In this document: piece by piece, positions 14,901 through 24,600 of the stretch | Layout of the letters: each line of letters opens with the position of its first letter | Numbering within the stretch: the stretch's first letter is position 1 | Source of the DNA: Cyanoderma ruficeps | Taxonomy: Eukaryota; Chordata; Aves; Passeriformes; Timaliidae | Direction: 5' to 3' | NCBI GenBank assembly: GCA_008694505.1 | Contig: VZDJ01000090.1 | Location: forward strand, 6,131,521-6,195,520 | Length of the DNA stretch: 64,000 nt | The notes under the pieces: generated by a model | Database searches by the model: none | What the model was told of the DNA's origin: nothing | The model's input: only the letters and a program-made list of their open reading frames with translations | Translations under genes and position numbers: made by a program

Positions 14901-17900
14901 TGTCTCCTTTCACTAAAAGGGAAGGAAGTTTCAAAGCTGCTGGAAGAAATAAAGAATAGCACTGACTAATTCTATCAAATCTTCCCTCACTTGGAACCAA
15001 GGGGACTTCAGAGCAAAAAGATGGGTTTTCTCAATTGGTTAAGAAGATGCCACTTTGCCCATGCATCTAATAATAAGGTAAGTGAAAAAATGCATCACAA
15101 CCCAAAAGCAGACAGAAAAATCCCAAAATGTAGTTCTCCTCAATAAGTAGAGACGAGGGAGATCCTGGTGCAGATGAGAGGGAAGGGAAGGGAAGGGAAG
15201 GGAAGGGAAAGAATTAGAATAACCTGATAGAGTTCAAATTAGAACTGCAGAATTCTGGGAAGACATGTANCTGTAGGCTGGGCATTCTTTGATACACACA
15301 TGCCACAATCTCCTCCTAAACCACATCCTGGGGCTGGTCCAGGATGCAGCACAGACCAGGAAGCACACGCAGTGATATTGCCTCAGTATCTTGGGGACCT
15401 TACCGGTGATTTTTCTTGCAGCTGAAGGCACATGTCCAGGAAGGAAAGTGACCTATCCACAGACTTTTTGGCTCTTTTTCTGCCAGCTTCCCCAGAGATG
15501 GTGTCTCCATCAGAGATGCACTGGAACCAGTCTGGCTGGATGGCCCGCTGGATGTCCATGAACTTGGAAGGTGTCATCTCCATGCGCCCCGAGCTTCCCC
15601 ACAGGGAGACCGTCTGCACAGGAAGAACAGGGATGAACAGCACTTGGAGAGAAGGAACTGAAACACCAGATACTGGAATGACAGCTCATTAGATAAGTTC
15701 CCCTGGAGCACGGCTCACATAATCAGCTACACTAGGCACATTGAATGAAAGAAAATAAATGACTGAACTGGAATTTCTGAGATGCTCTTTAGTGAAACCA
15801 TCCCACTTAACACGGACTTCTCCACATTTAAAAATCTGAGATAGAGCAGCTGGCCTCTCATCACACAAATTAGTGGCAGAATTGGGGAAAAAAAGAAAAA
15901 AAGTTTGAATTGCCACCAAAATTGTAGTCTAGTAAACAAAAGCTCATAAAAAGCAGCAAAGGCTGCAATGGCAAATACAATTTGCTAATTTTCTGTACAA
16001 AATGCAAACCCAAGGAATTACTTCCTCTTCTGAGCACTTAACTCATAAAACACACATGAATGTATGTGTTTATATAAACCATACAGACTGGGAAGAATAC
16101 AAAAGCTTGTTAAGCACTCAGTCTTAGAAGCCCATGTTATTTTAGGTCCCAAATCCAGCAACTCTAGAAGGCACTGAAATACCCAGACCGAACCAATGTA
16201 AGGACTGGCACTTGCTCATTAGGGTTCCACACACGATCTTCCCTCTCTTCACATGTTTCCCATCCTGCCACCACACATGGGAGCCCATGTTCCATTGTTA
16301 CCCTCTGATATACTCAAAAGAATTTAAAGCAAGACAAAAGGACATGGACAGAGAGGTTATCTTACCTGAACACCTCCAGGCTAGCAGATGTTACCATTCA
16401 ATTCACTAAACATTCAGATTCATAAAATGTTCACATTTTAGCCTATTTTGCAGAATCTGTAATTAACCTGCGAGTGCAGCTTGGCCATTGCTTTGGTTGT
16501 ATTATTGTTAGGCTTGTGAAACTGCTGCTCCAAAACTTTAAAGGGATATTCAAATAGATTAAGTAAAGGGCTCAAGCCCTTTGGAAGTCAGCTCTTTTCA
16601 TCTGCAATTCTGTTCATGCTTTTTTAAATGAGAAAGTGTTTTCAGCCATCAGAAACAGCATATAGCTTGGAGTGTTATGGGCACTTTTTGGGGCCTGAGG
16701 GTTTAAACACATTCTCCTAGCCTATGCCAGACAGACAGATTAAGCAGTGCAGTTCTCATGCATACTAATTTGCAAATTGAATTTCATCAGCAAAAGCAAA
16801 AAATACCAGCAGAAGTTGGTTTTTTTTGGTCTGGTCCCCACAAAGACCCAAAAGGATTGCACAAGTATACCATGTGCCTGCTGTCCATCCATCCATCCTG
16901 ATTACTTCTGGCCTTATCAGCCAATTTCACCAAATTTGAATAAAACCAGAAGTCTCCAAAGCAATAAAATTTTTTGCAAATTTTCAACTAAAAAAAGAGA
17001 GCAACTCCAAAAGGAATTCCAAAATCTGTATCTACAGGATAAGTGAAACACAGCAGCTGCACGTTGTTCTGCAGCAGCATGTTGTTCAGACAGTACCTGC
17101 TGCCTCTTATTGTGAGAACATTGAGAACATCGAGGAACAGCTGGTGAAGGCAGGCAGAGGAAAGTCAGAGTTGCCTGAGCCAGAGTGTAATCACATATAG
17201 TTACCTTCATTCTGTTCTCGAGAGGAAAAAAGCTGCTTTAATAAATAAAATAGCCATGCAGCTTAGAGAGCTGAGCATTATCCTGTGATTATTTAAATCC
17301 AGCCAGTGTTAGGCCTTCTGGCATAGAGCTTTCTGTCCCATTGCTTTCAAAAAGCTTTCGTAAGTATTTGTCAGCACAGATCCAGCTGCAGAAGGCCTTA
17401 CAACAAGGTGATGAATATCTTCACCAGCTTATTTTAAAAACCAAAAAAAGTCTGAATCAAACTCCCAACACCCAGGTTGAGATTGCTGCTCTCACCTCAA
17501 AGCGGCACAACAGTAGGACAAGGTAAATCCTTCCCTGCAGAGACAGGACTCAGCCTGGATCCCAGCAGCAAGGAATGTACACTGACAGCTGTATGGCAGG
17601 AGTTACCCTCCATCAGTCTGTGACCCTCCACCAAATGTGGCCAAACCCAAACAAGCCATGGGACTGACCATATCTGAGCAGGTGCCAGGAGCTCCAGCAC
17701 AAAGCTGTGTGTGGACTGCACAGGCAGTGTGTGTGCCTGCAGGGCAGAACAGGCTCACGTCTGCAATGGTGCACTCCTGCACTGCTGAGCCACCCTCCTG
17801 CAAAAAGTTCTGGTGTCCTTCCCCTTTGTAAGGGGGGGCCTGCAGCAGGCTGTATGTAAATACACACACAGAGGTTCAGATTTACTCTTTATCAGTGGCA

Positions 17901-20900
17901 TAAGCATAAGCTTGTACAGCAAATATGGCAAAACACGGGTATTTTCTTTTACTGCCATTTAAACCACAATGGCACAGTAGTCCAGAGCTCTCCTTTCTAC
18001 CTGAACTGCCACTTAACTGCTCAGGAACCACTCAGGGAACATGCTGCCAAGTAAGAACATGTACAGCTTCAGTCAGTTGGCAGTATGAGCATGTAAACTA
18101 CAATCCTCTTTGTGCAAAGGTTTATTTTGCTAATCCTGTAGCTGTCTGAGTACAGCCACAGACATGAAGGGAGGACTGGCAGATTTCTTTTGGGAATTTA
18201 AGGTGGACCCTTTCAAGTCTTTACAGCTACTGTACCTTGTTAGTGTTGTAGCCAGAGGGGCAGGGAGTGACTGGGTCATGAAGGGAGCAGTAGAGCACAG
18301 CATCTGGCATACCTGAAAACAGAGAGACAGATCCAGAGCAGAGTTTCATGAACCAAAGCAAAGCTAACACAAAGACGTGGCTTGCAGATCTGCAAAAGGG
18401 AACAGGGTATTGTCCCCCACACAAGTACATCCATTCTGACAAAGAAAATGCTGTTCTCCTATCTCTCAGCAAGCACCAAAGAGGGCAGACTTCTTCCCCA
18501 GCTTTACTAACCACCTGGAGAAGAGTGCAGTAGCAGGACAAACCATGAAACAATACCTTTTGGTTCTGCAGCCTGCATAGCTGCTTGGGGATTTATTCAT
18601 GTTTCTTCTTGATTAATGCTCCACCTATTAAAATTCCCCAGACCCAACAGCTGACTCAACTGATATACTGGTGACACTTGACACAATCCAAACTAGCAAC
18701 AATCCCAAGCCTAGGACTTTTAAGGAAGAACAAAGCAGAATCATAGGGCGGTTTGAGTTGGAAAGGACCTTAGAGATCATGCCCCATGGCCAGGGACACC
18801 TTCCACTCAACCACACTGCTCCAAGTCCTACCCAACCCAGCCTTGAACATTTCCAGGGATGGGGCATCCACAACTTCTTTGGGCAACTTGTTTGAGTGGC
18901 TCACCACCCTCACAGAAAGGAACAGGAGAGAGAGAGAATGTATTAATTACACCAATGAGAAATTTATCACCCCTGACAGACTGGAGGTTTCAAATGTCAG
19001 AAAGCTAGACAGTATGTCCCAGTGACATAAAGCCTCCTCTTCAGAGATAGCCACTGAAACTGGTAAAGCCTCCTCAAAGTTCCAGACAAAGACATTTTTC
19101 AAATTTTCTTGAAGGAGTAAATTGCTCCAAATGGGTAAAGCTTATTGAAAGTTGGGCGCAAACTTCCTTTGGAGAGCCAAACCATAATTATTTTACATAT
19201 CATGAAATGCATGTTCCAAATTTTTAGGAACTTTTTAAAAAGCTAAAACAAACAAAACAAGCTTTGGCAACTCATTTTTTTTTTCTTGCAAAATGTGCTA
19301 GATTCCATATACAAAGAACTGTCTGCAAATTATAGAAATTACAGACACATCATCACTTTGTAGCCTGACTGAAGGATTTTTGGCCATACTAATGACAACA
19401 AACTATTTCAAGTCTTCCCTAGAGCCACTCTGAGTGAGAAAATCTCTAAATGTGCAAAGCCTACATCTCTCTGCCTACTGTACTGCCTGAACATGCTCTA
19501 CTGGGATCCACCTGCATTATCTCTCAGATATACAAGCAAATACTTGTACTTTACCCATAAATTTTGCAGCTCCTTCTTTATACTCTTCCAGGACGTCATG
19601 AATTTCTGCCCTGCAATCCAGATATAGAAACACATTAACTAAGCAGACAACTAAAGAGACTGGTGGTTTCATAACTAAGGCTTTTTTTTCCATGCTTATG
19701 CATTGTCTGACACTGAACTGGTATTTGCCACCCAGATATTAGGCAGTGAAGCAGGGACAGATGGAATGAAATGCCAGAGTCACAGAGCTCAAGAAGCACA
19801 GCTCACAACCTGGGGCACTCATAACTCTGTGGCAAAAAAAGTAAAGCTTTTACCTGCACCGACCAGGGGCCACTGACTTGATGGAGAGCACAAAGCCAGA
19901 CTGTGACTTTTTGGGGAGCATCATTAATGTGTTCACATCATTCAACAACTGCACAAGCTTTACCATGTTAATCCTTCCTTTTGGTTGCAACTTAAGTAGT
20001 TTTGAGAGTTAATTGCTGCTCCAGTTTTACTTTACATGTTTTCAGGTACCGGGGACCTACCACCTCTCTGAACAACCTGGTCCAGTGTTTCACCACTGTG
20101 AAAAATGAGCTCCAGTCTCTTTTTAAAAATTTGTAAGTTTAATAAAAAAGTAAAAAATAGACAAATTAGGAGACAAAATAAGCGAAGCTTCTCGGCCGAG
20201 GGGGCTTGGCACAAGGTCTGCCTGTAGCCCACCTTCACCCTTTTAGGACTTCTATCTTTAAGGAGAGCTGTGTTGAATATTCAATAGATGTTAATCAAAC
20301 ATTCTTTTTTTGGTTAGTTTTAAGTATTTTCGATTATTTTATCTAATAGATTTATTTTGTGGGTGGCTTCACTTGCTCTGGTAACATGGGTATAAATTTT
20401 CTCCTGAGGTTTCTGGTTCTTTTCATTTTGATAAGAAAACAGAAGGTTAACATATTGGGTTTTTTTATTAAGGGTCACAAGGTGACCCCCTCCCCATAAC
20501 TTCTGGCTTGGTGGTTTAAATGTTACAAAGGGGAAAAAAAAAAAAAAAAGCCAGTCCTCTTACCACTTACATTATGTCACAATCAGAAAGTACACTCATC
20601 ACTTTTCTAAATTCCATAATACAGTACAATTATACATATAGTATTCATTCCAATATTCACGAAAACCCAACTTTATAATATGCATTTATAACAACCACCC
20701 TCAATACAAGAGATACCCTCTCATACTTTAAACCCATTACCTCTTATCCTACCACAACAGGCTCTGTTAAAAATGTGTCTCCATCTGTCCTATAATCTCC
20801 CTTTAGGTACCAGAAGGCTGGTAAAAGGTCTCCCTGAAGCCTTCTCGTCTCCAGGCTGAACACTCCCAAATCTCTCTGCCTGTTGTTACAGGAATGATGC

Positions 20901-21397
20901 TCCAGCCCTCTGAGCATCTTTGTGGTGCTCCAAAGGACCTGTTCCAACAGGCCCACATCTCTCTTCTGCTGAGGGCTCCGGAGCTGGATGCAGCACTCCC
21001 GGAGGGGTGTCAGTAGAGCAGAGGGGCAGAATCAGCTCCGTCGCCCTGCTGCCCACCTCGGGAAGATGACCGTGAAGTCACCGCGATGGGTTTGGCCTAA
21101 ACACGCTAAAAATCACGCAGCCCTGCACCTCCCTTCCCCTCACCTTTCCTACCCCGGCCCTGCACCTCCCTGGGATGGGGAAGCAGGGCGCGGTACTCAC
21201 AGGGCGGGCAGGGCGATGTGCGCCACGCCGGGCACGCCGCGCACCTCCCGCAGCGTGTCGTGGCTGAGGTGCGGCGCCGCGCCGGTCCGCGTGTACAGCA
21301 GGCAGCCGGGCAGCGACAGCGAGCCGGCCCCGCTGCGGCCCAGCCCCGCCAGCGAGCCCAGCCGCCCGCCGCCCGCACCCAGCAGCTTCAGCCTCAT
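8657..21397 (-). CDS. QTRT2: Queuine tRNA-ribosyltransferase accessory subunit 2 (8 coding exons, 423 aa)
   Basis: QTRT2 is the non-catalytic partner of QTRT1 in the heterodimer that exchanges guanine-34 for queuine in tRNAs with GUN anticodons. Coding exons in transcript order: 21397-21201, 19610-19555, 18312-18236, 15613-15404, 14432-14233, 11708-11557, 10062-9945, 8918-8657. Phases agree at all seven junctions and no stop intervenes. The protein starts MRLKLLGAG; the [44 protein letters not shown] and [12 protein letters not shown] segments match the family. The zinc site of the TGT fold is intact: Cys349, Cys351 and Cys354 (C-x-C-x2-C), then His380 after 25 residues. The length is close to the roughly 415 residues of the human protein. 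The start is the first ATG in a CpG-rich first exon, 161 bp from the divergent CCDC191 ATG. QTRT1, the catalytic subunit, is not in the window. Confidence 0.95.
9098..9192 (-). repeat. CR1 LINE 3' fragment
   Basis: The plus strand reads GGTTTGGGTTGGAAGAGACC and a later GCTGAAAGCCCC, the familiar reverse complement of the CR1 3' end, with an internal deletion. It lies in the last QTRT2 intron. Confidence 0.75.
9945..10062 (-). CDS. QTRT2: QTRT2 coding exon 7
   Basis: 118 nt, acceptor TCAG ending at 10063 and donor GTATGT from 9944. It encodes the poorly conserved acidic insert ([20 protein letters not shown]) and the better conserved FEICLKDKK. Phase fits both neighbours, which decided between this and a rival segment at 10.6 kb. 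Confidence 0.85.
11557..11708 (-). CDS. QTRT2: QTRT2 coding exon 6
   Basis: 152 nt. It encodes [20 protein letters not shown] and [19 protein letters not shown], followed by donor GTAGGC from 11556. It enters in phase 2 and leaves in phase 1. Confidence 0.92.
14233..14432 (-). CDS. QTRT2: QTRT2 coding exon 5
   Basis: 200 nt, acceptor CAG ending at 14433 and donor GTAAGT from 14232. It encodes [20 protein letters not shown] and [13 protein letters not shown], the best conserved block of the protein. Confidence 0.93.
15178..15210. repeat. GGGAA pentanucleotide microsatellite
   Basis: About six tandem copies of GGGAA lie in a QTRT2 intron. They are likely to be length-polymorphic. Confidence 0.85.
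15404..15613 (-). CDS. QTRT2: QTRT2 coding exon 4
   Basis: 210 nt, exactly 70 codons, residues 111-180. It contains [29 protein letters not shown] and [11 protein letters not shown], with donor GTAAGG from 15403. Confidence 0.93.
18236..18312 (-). CDS. QTRT2: QTRT2 coding exon 3
   Basis: 77 nt, acceptor CAG ending at 18313 and donor GTACAG from 18235. It encodes [20 protein letters not shown] and the following GYNTNK, and ends in phase 0 at codon 110. Confidence 0.92.
18738..18925 (-). repeat. CR1 LINE 3' fragment
   Basis: Starts AATCATAG on the plus strand, then GGTTTGAGTTGGAAAGGACC, CAGGGACACCTTCCACT, CCAGGGATGGGGCATCCACA and CTCACCACCCTCACAG. This is a near-complete reverse-complement CR1 3' end. 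It is fairly well preserved, so the copy is moderately young. Confidence 0.9.
19555..19610 (-). CDS. QTRT2: QTRT2 coding exon 2
   Basis: 56 nt, acceptor AG at 19612-19611 and donor GTAAAG from 19554. It encodes [20 protein letters not shown] when joined to its neighbours. It is too short to stand out as an open frame and was found by phase and family similarity. Confidence 0.88.
20045..20111 (-). repeat. CR1 LINE fragment, left part of an interrupted copy
   Basis: The plus strand reads ACCACCTCTCTGAACAACCT and CCAGTGTTTCACCAC, matching the CR1 segment that normally sits just before the piece found at 20710. The two parts are separated by about 600 bp of unrelated AT-rich DNA. Confidence 0.7.
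20132..20693 (-). mobile_element. Probable solo LTR (ERVL-like) inserted in CR1
   Basis: The segment interrupts a CR1 element. On the minus strand it begins TGTTATAAATGC and ends TTAAACTTACA, so it has TG...CA ends and is about 562 bp long. It contains a poly-T tract (poly-A on the plus strand near 20530-20548), two AATAAA-type motifs and no coding capacity. That fits a solitary retroviral-type LTR, probably of the avian ERVL kind. I could not find a matching target-site duplication, so the exact ends and the family are uncertain. It may instead be an unclassified AT-rich insertion. Confidence 0.45.
20710..21060 (-). repeat. CR1 LINE fragment, right part of the interrupted copy
   Basis: The plus strand reads CCTTTAGGTACCAGAAGGCT, AAGGTCTCCCTGAAGCCTTC, TCTCCAGGCTGAACACTCCC, GAGGGCTCCGGAGCTGGATG and AGAGCAGAGGGGCAGAATCA. 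This is the CR1 3' ORF region in reverse complement. It ends about 140 bp before QTRT2 exon 1, so the repeat abuts the promoter CpG island. Confidence 0.9.
21201..21397 (-). CDS. QTRT2: QTRT2 coding exon 1
   Basis: 197 nt. The ATG is at 21397-21395 and the donor GTGAGT begins at 21200. It encodes residues 1-65 plus two bases, including [10 protein letters not shown] and PHLSHDTL. Very GC-rich, part of the CpG island. Confidence 0.93.
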
Positions 21398-21420
21398 CCT
21401 CGCCCCGCGGCGCCGGCGAG

Positions 21421-21480
21421 GGACGCGGGGAACGGGGACGCGGGGAACGGGGACGCGCGGAAAGGGGACGCGGGCAACTG
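21421..21480 (+). repeat. Four 15-bp tandem repeats with G-quadruplex potential
   Basis: Unit GGACGCGGGGAACGG occurs perfectly at 21421-21435 and 21436-21450, then with 2-3 changes at 21451-21465 and 21466-21480. The plus strand has GGGG runs at 21427, 21434, 21442 and 21449 with loops of 3, 4 and 3 bases, which fits the canonical four-tetrad quadruplex rule. Confidence 0.9.
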
Positions 21481-21552
21481 GGCCGCCCCTTCCCGCCCCG
21501 GCCCCGCGCCGGGCGTCATCACCGGGCGCCGGCGGGCGGGCGCCGCCCTTCC

Positions 21553-21563
21553 GTTGCCATGGC
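21553..21563 (+). promoter_or_regulatory. CCDC191: X-box-like (RFX) site at the CCDC191 start
   Basis: GTTGCCATGGC matches the first 11 bases of the symmetrical X-box GTTGCCATGGCAAC; the right half-site then diverges. RFX factors use such sites to drive ciliary genes. The site overlaps the first CCDC191 ATG (21559). Confidence 0.45.
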
Positions 21564-21657
21564 CGAGAGGGGCGGGCGGCGGGCGGCGGTGCCCGGCGCG
21601 GCCATGGCCCTCACGGGGCAGCGGCCGGGGGTGCCCCGCGGGCGGCGCCCGCCGCAG
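21559..21657 (+). CDS. CCDC191: CCDC191 coding exon 1
   Basis: 99 nt, 33 codons, donor GTAACG from 21658. The N-terminus ([20 protein letters not shown]) is low in complexity and not recognisable. Both ATGs, 21559 and 21604, sit in a GCCATGG context. Phase 0 exit fits exon 2, which supports the frame. Confidence 0.7.
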
Positions 21658-24600
21658 GTAACGGGGCACGGCGGGGGAGCGCGGCCCGCTCGCCCTCAGA
21701 GCTGGCGGGGCGCCGGAGGCGGGACGCTTCCCTGGGATCCCGCGTCCCTGGGATCGCGGGCGCTTAGCGAGGCAGGGTCAGGATCAGGGATGAGGTTTCC
21801 CAGGGCTGTGCTGTTTGCCGGCGGCTGGTTAGTCCGCGCTGCACTCGAGCGAACGGCGCCAAAGCTGGAAGAGTCAGAGGAGGTCGGGACGCTGTGGTTT
21901 TCCTTAGTCCCTGCCGAGGTTTGCATCGGGTAGCTTGGAACAATGGGCCAAGGCTGAATAACTTGCGCAGTGACATTCAGGATCAGGTTAGACGGGGCTC
22001 TGGGTAACGTGAGATGGTTGAAGATCGTGGAATCGTTAAGGTTGGAAAAGACCTCTAAGATCATGAAGTCCAACCATTAAGCCAGCACCACCATATTCAC
22101 CACTAAACCATGTCCCCACGTGCTACATCCGCAGGTTGTTTAACACTTCCAGGGATGGTGACTCAACCTCTTTCCTGGGCAGCCTGTTCCGATGCCTGGT
22201 CCCCGTTTCAGTGATGAGATTTTTTTAACATCCAGTCTAAATATCCCATAACAAAACTTGAAGCTATTCCCCCTTATCCTGTTAGCTGTTACCTGGGAGG
22301 AGAGACCAACCCCCACCTGGCTACATCCTGCTTTCAGGTGGTTGTAGAGAGTGATAAGTTCACCTCTGAGCCTGCATTTCTCCACAGTAAGCAATCCCAG
22401 TTCTCTCAGCTGCTCCTCTAGACCCTTCAGCACCTTTGACCTTCTCTGAATACACACCTCAGTGTCCTTCTTGAATTTAGGGACCCAAAAGGGGACCCAG
22501 GACTCAAGGCAGCCTCACCAGTGCCGAGTACAGGGGGACAATCACTGCCCTAGTCCTGCTGCCCACACTATTGCTGATCCAGGCTGGGATGTCACTGGCC
22601 TTCATGGCCACCTGGGCACACTGCTGGATCATGCTCAGCTGCTGTCAACCAGCACCCCCAGGTCCTTTTCTGCCAGGCAGCTTTCCAGCCACTCTTCCCC
22701 CAGCCTGTAGTGCTGCCGGGGGTAGTTGTGACACAAATGCAGGACCTGGCACTTGACCTTGTTGAACATCATGCAGGTGGCCTCAGCCCATCAATCCAGC
22801 CTGTCCAGACCCCTCTGCCGAGCCTTCCTGCCCTCAAGCAGGGCAACACTCCCACCCAGCTTGGTGTTATCTAAGATGTCCCTGCTTATGGCAGGGAGGC
22901 TGGACTAGATGACCTATAAAGGTCCCTTCCAATCCAAACTTTATGAAGAATAAGGTGTTTTGTTGCTATGCAGAAAACTCAGCGCACAAAGCTTGCTGTT
23001 GAGGAGTGCTGCAGGTTTTTTGGGCAAGTAATAAAAGAGATTTACCCCAAAGCACTGTGTCCTGCACCTACAACTACGTGACATCAAAGAAAATGAATTC
23101 TAGGGTGAGGTTCCCTTTGTTTTGCTTCCTTGGGCAGCCCCATGCTCCCACCTTCAGCCTGCTTCTGGTGGCAGGTAGGAGTGTGTATCTGCTTCCTCAG
23201 GCAGCATCCTGAGCCTCTGGCAGCAGCACAGAGGGAAGGAGTTCAAAAATCTGGACTGTTGGGGGCACAGGTGTTACTCGTGAAAACACAGTGACAAATC
23301 AAGACCATTAACATTTCAGAGAGATGAGTATGGGACAGGAAGTCTCTGAGCCTGGCTGTGACAAAAAGCTGATATCAGATTTCATAGTTGCTGGGCACTA
23401 GCTCAGCAAGTCTCCATCCAGCCCCCAGGGGCTGGGTGTTTCCATTCTCTCTGTGTTCTCCAGTCTCTGTGTTTGGCACTAATTGCCAAATGAGTGTTTA
23501 TTGCCTAGTGACTTCCAAGTCCAGTTTATGCAATCAAGCAGTTTTAGAAATGCATTTTAAAAGAAATCTATTCCTTATAATAGCTGTGCTGTTTTGTGTT
23601 ACATTCCTACTGATGTTTGCTCTCTGGAGGAGAAATGTGGATATAGGAAGTGTAAAAATATCCTTAGAAATGTTTTCCTTTCTTTAATTTAAGACAGTGG
23701 ACCGAGCTTCTGAGTATGCTGTCTCTGAAGTTTTTTCCCTTCAAAAGTCAAGATGTCCACAAAGGCTTTGGGGTCTTGTGACAAGTTTGGAAACTGCAGA
23801 ACGGCTGCAAGTTCATCGTGAGGCCCGTGAGGAAGGTGAGGTAAAATTCTGCTTGCCACAAGATGCCTAAAATGAACTGTTCTTGATCCAGCTTTGTGGT
23901 TCTGACCTGAAAGGCGCTTGCAAAGCTTGAGTTCACAAGAAACAGTTTATAGTAAGATGGCTTTTGTCTAATGGAGAAAGGCATAAGAAAGGTCAGTTGC
24001 AGGAGTTCAAGACACATCTTAAATGGCATGCCTGAGAGAAGGACAAACTCTCTTTCTCCTGGGGACACCAGGTCAAGACAAGGATAAGAACTGCCCTTGA
24101 AAATACACTGTGTGGTCAAAACCAAGTTAATGTGCTGTAGGAAACCAGGTGAAATTACCTGACTATTTCTGATAGCAGATTAGTTGTGGAAATGGAGTTT
24201 GGAGTTGCCCTATGTAAATTTCACATCTGTGAACAACAGTGTGGTTTTGATTCCCATGCAAAAATTTCCCCACTAATTACCTAACTAAGTATTTCTTTCA
24301 TAAAACCTGCAGCCAAAAGGGCTTGTTGAAGTTTGAAAGGAAAGCTGTGGTAGATGCAAAAAACAAAAAGGAGGGAAATGATCACCCATCAGTGCTAGAA
24401 ATATGTCTGCATTATAAAATGCTGATAGGAGACAGGATTTTAAAAGCTGAGTTAATTCTTTTAAGAATCAAAAGTCAGCATTATGGAACAAGATGACAAC
24501 ACATCTTAAGATCATCTACTTCAGTCCAGGAAGTCAGCTTTTTTCACTTGTAATCATCAAGGGTTCAACTAACAGCATGGAATACGCTTACCTGCTTACA

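Larger units (their letters stand above)
8919..21200 (-). other. QTRT2: QTRT2 introns
   Basis: Seven introns: 8919-9944, 10063-11556, 11709-14232, 14433-15403, 15614-18235, 18313-19554 and 19611-21200. They hold CR1 fragments at about 9.1, 18.8 and 20.05-21.06 kb, a probable LTR at 20.1-20.7 kb, and a GGGAA array at 15.18 kb with an ambiguous base at 15270. No nested gene was recognised. Long open frames inside, such as 10461-11012 on the minus strand, have no family resemblance. Confidence 0.75.
21170..21780. promoter_or_regulatory. Bidirectional CpG-island promoter of QTRT2 and CCDC191
   Basis: GC- and CpG-dense block that contains QTRT2 exon 1 (minus) and CCDC191 exon 1 (plus). The two ATGs are 161 bp apart (21397 and 21559). 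No TATA box was seen. Within it lie a 15-bp tandem repeat with four G4 runs (21421-21480), an ETS-like CTTCCG (21548-21553) and an X-box-like GTTGCCATGGC (21553-21563). The head-to-head arrangement suggests one shared promoter. Confidence 0.85.

Noticed and set aside
17341..17526. 61-codon plus-strand frame with a helix-like sequence inside a QTRT2 intron
   Set aside because: Short, Gln/Lys-rich by chance, no splice context and no known family.
20988..21767. 259-codon plus-strand open frame across the CpG island
   Set aside because: It is a GC-rich shadow antisense to QTRT2 exon 1 and out of frame with CCDC191. The composition (Arg, Ala, Gly, Pro) reflects CpG density and tandem repeats.
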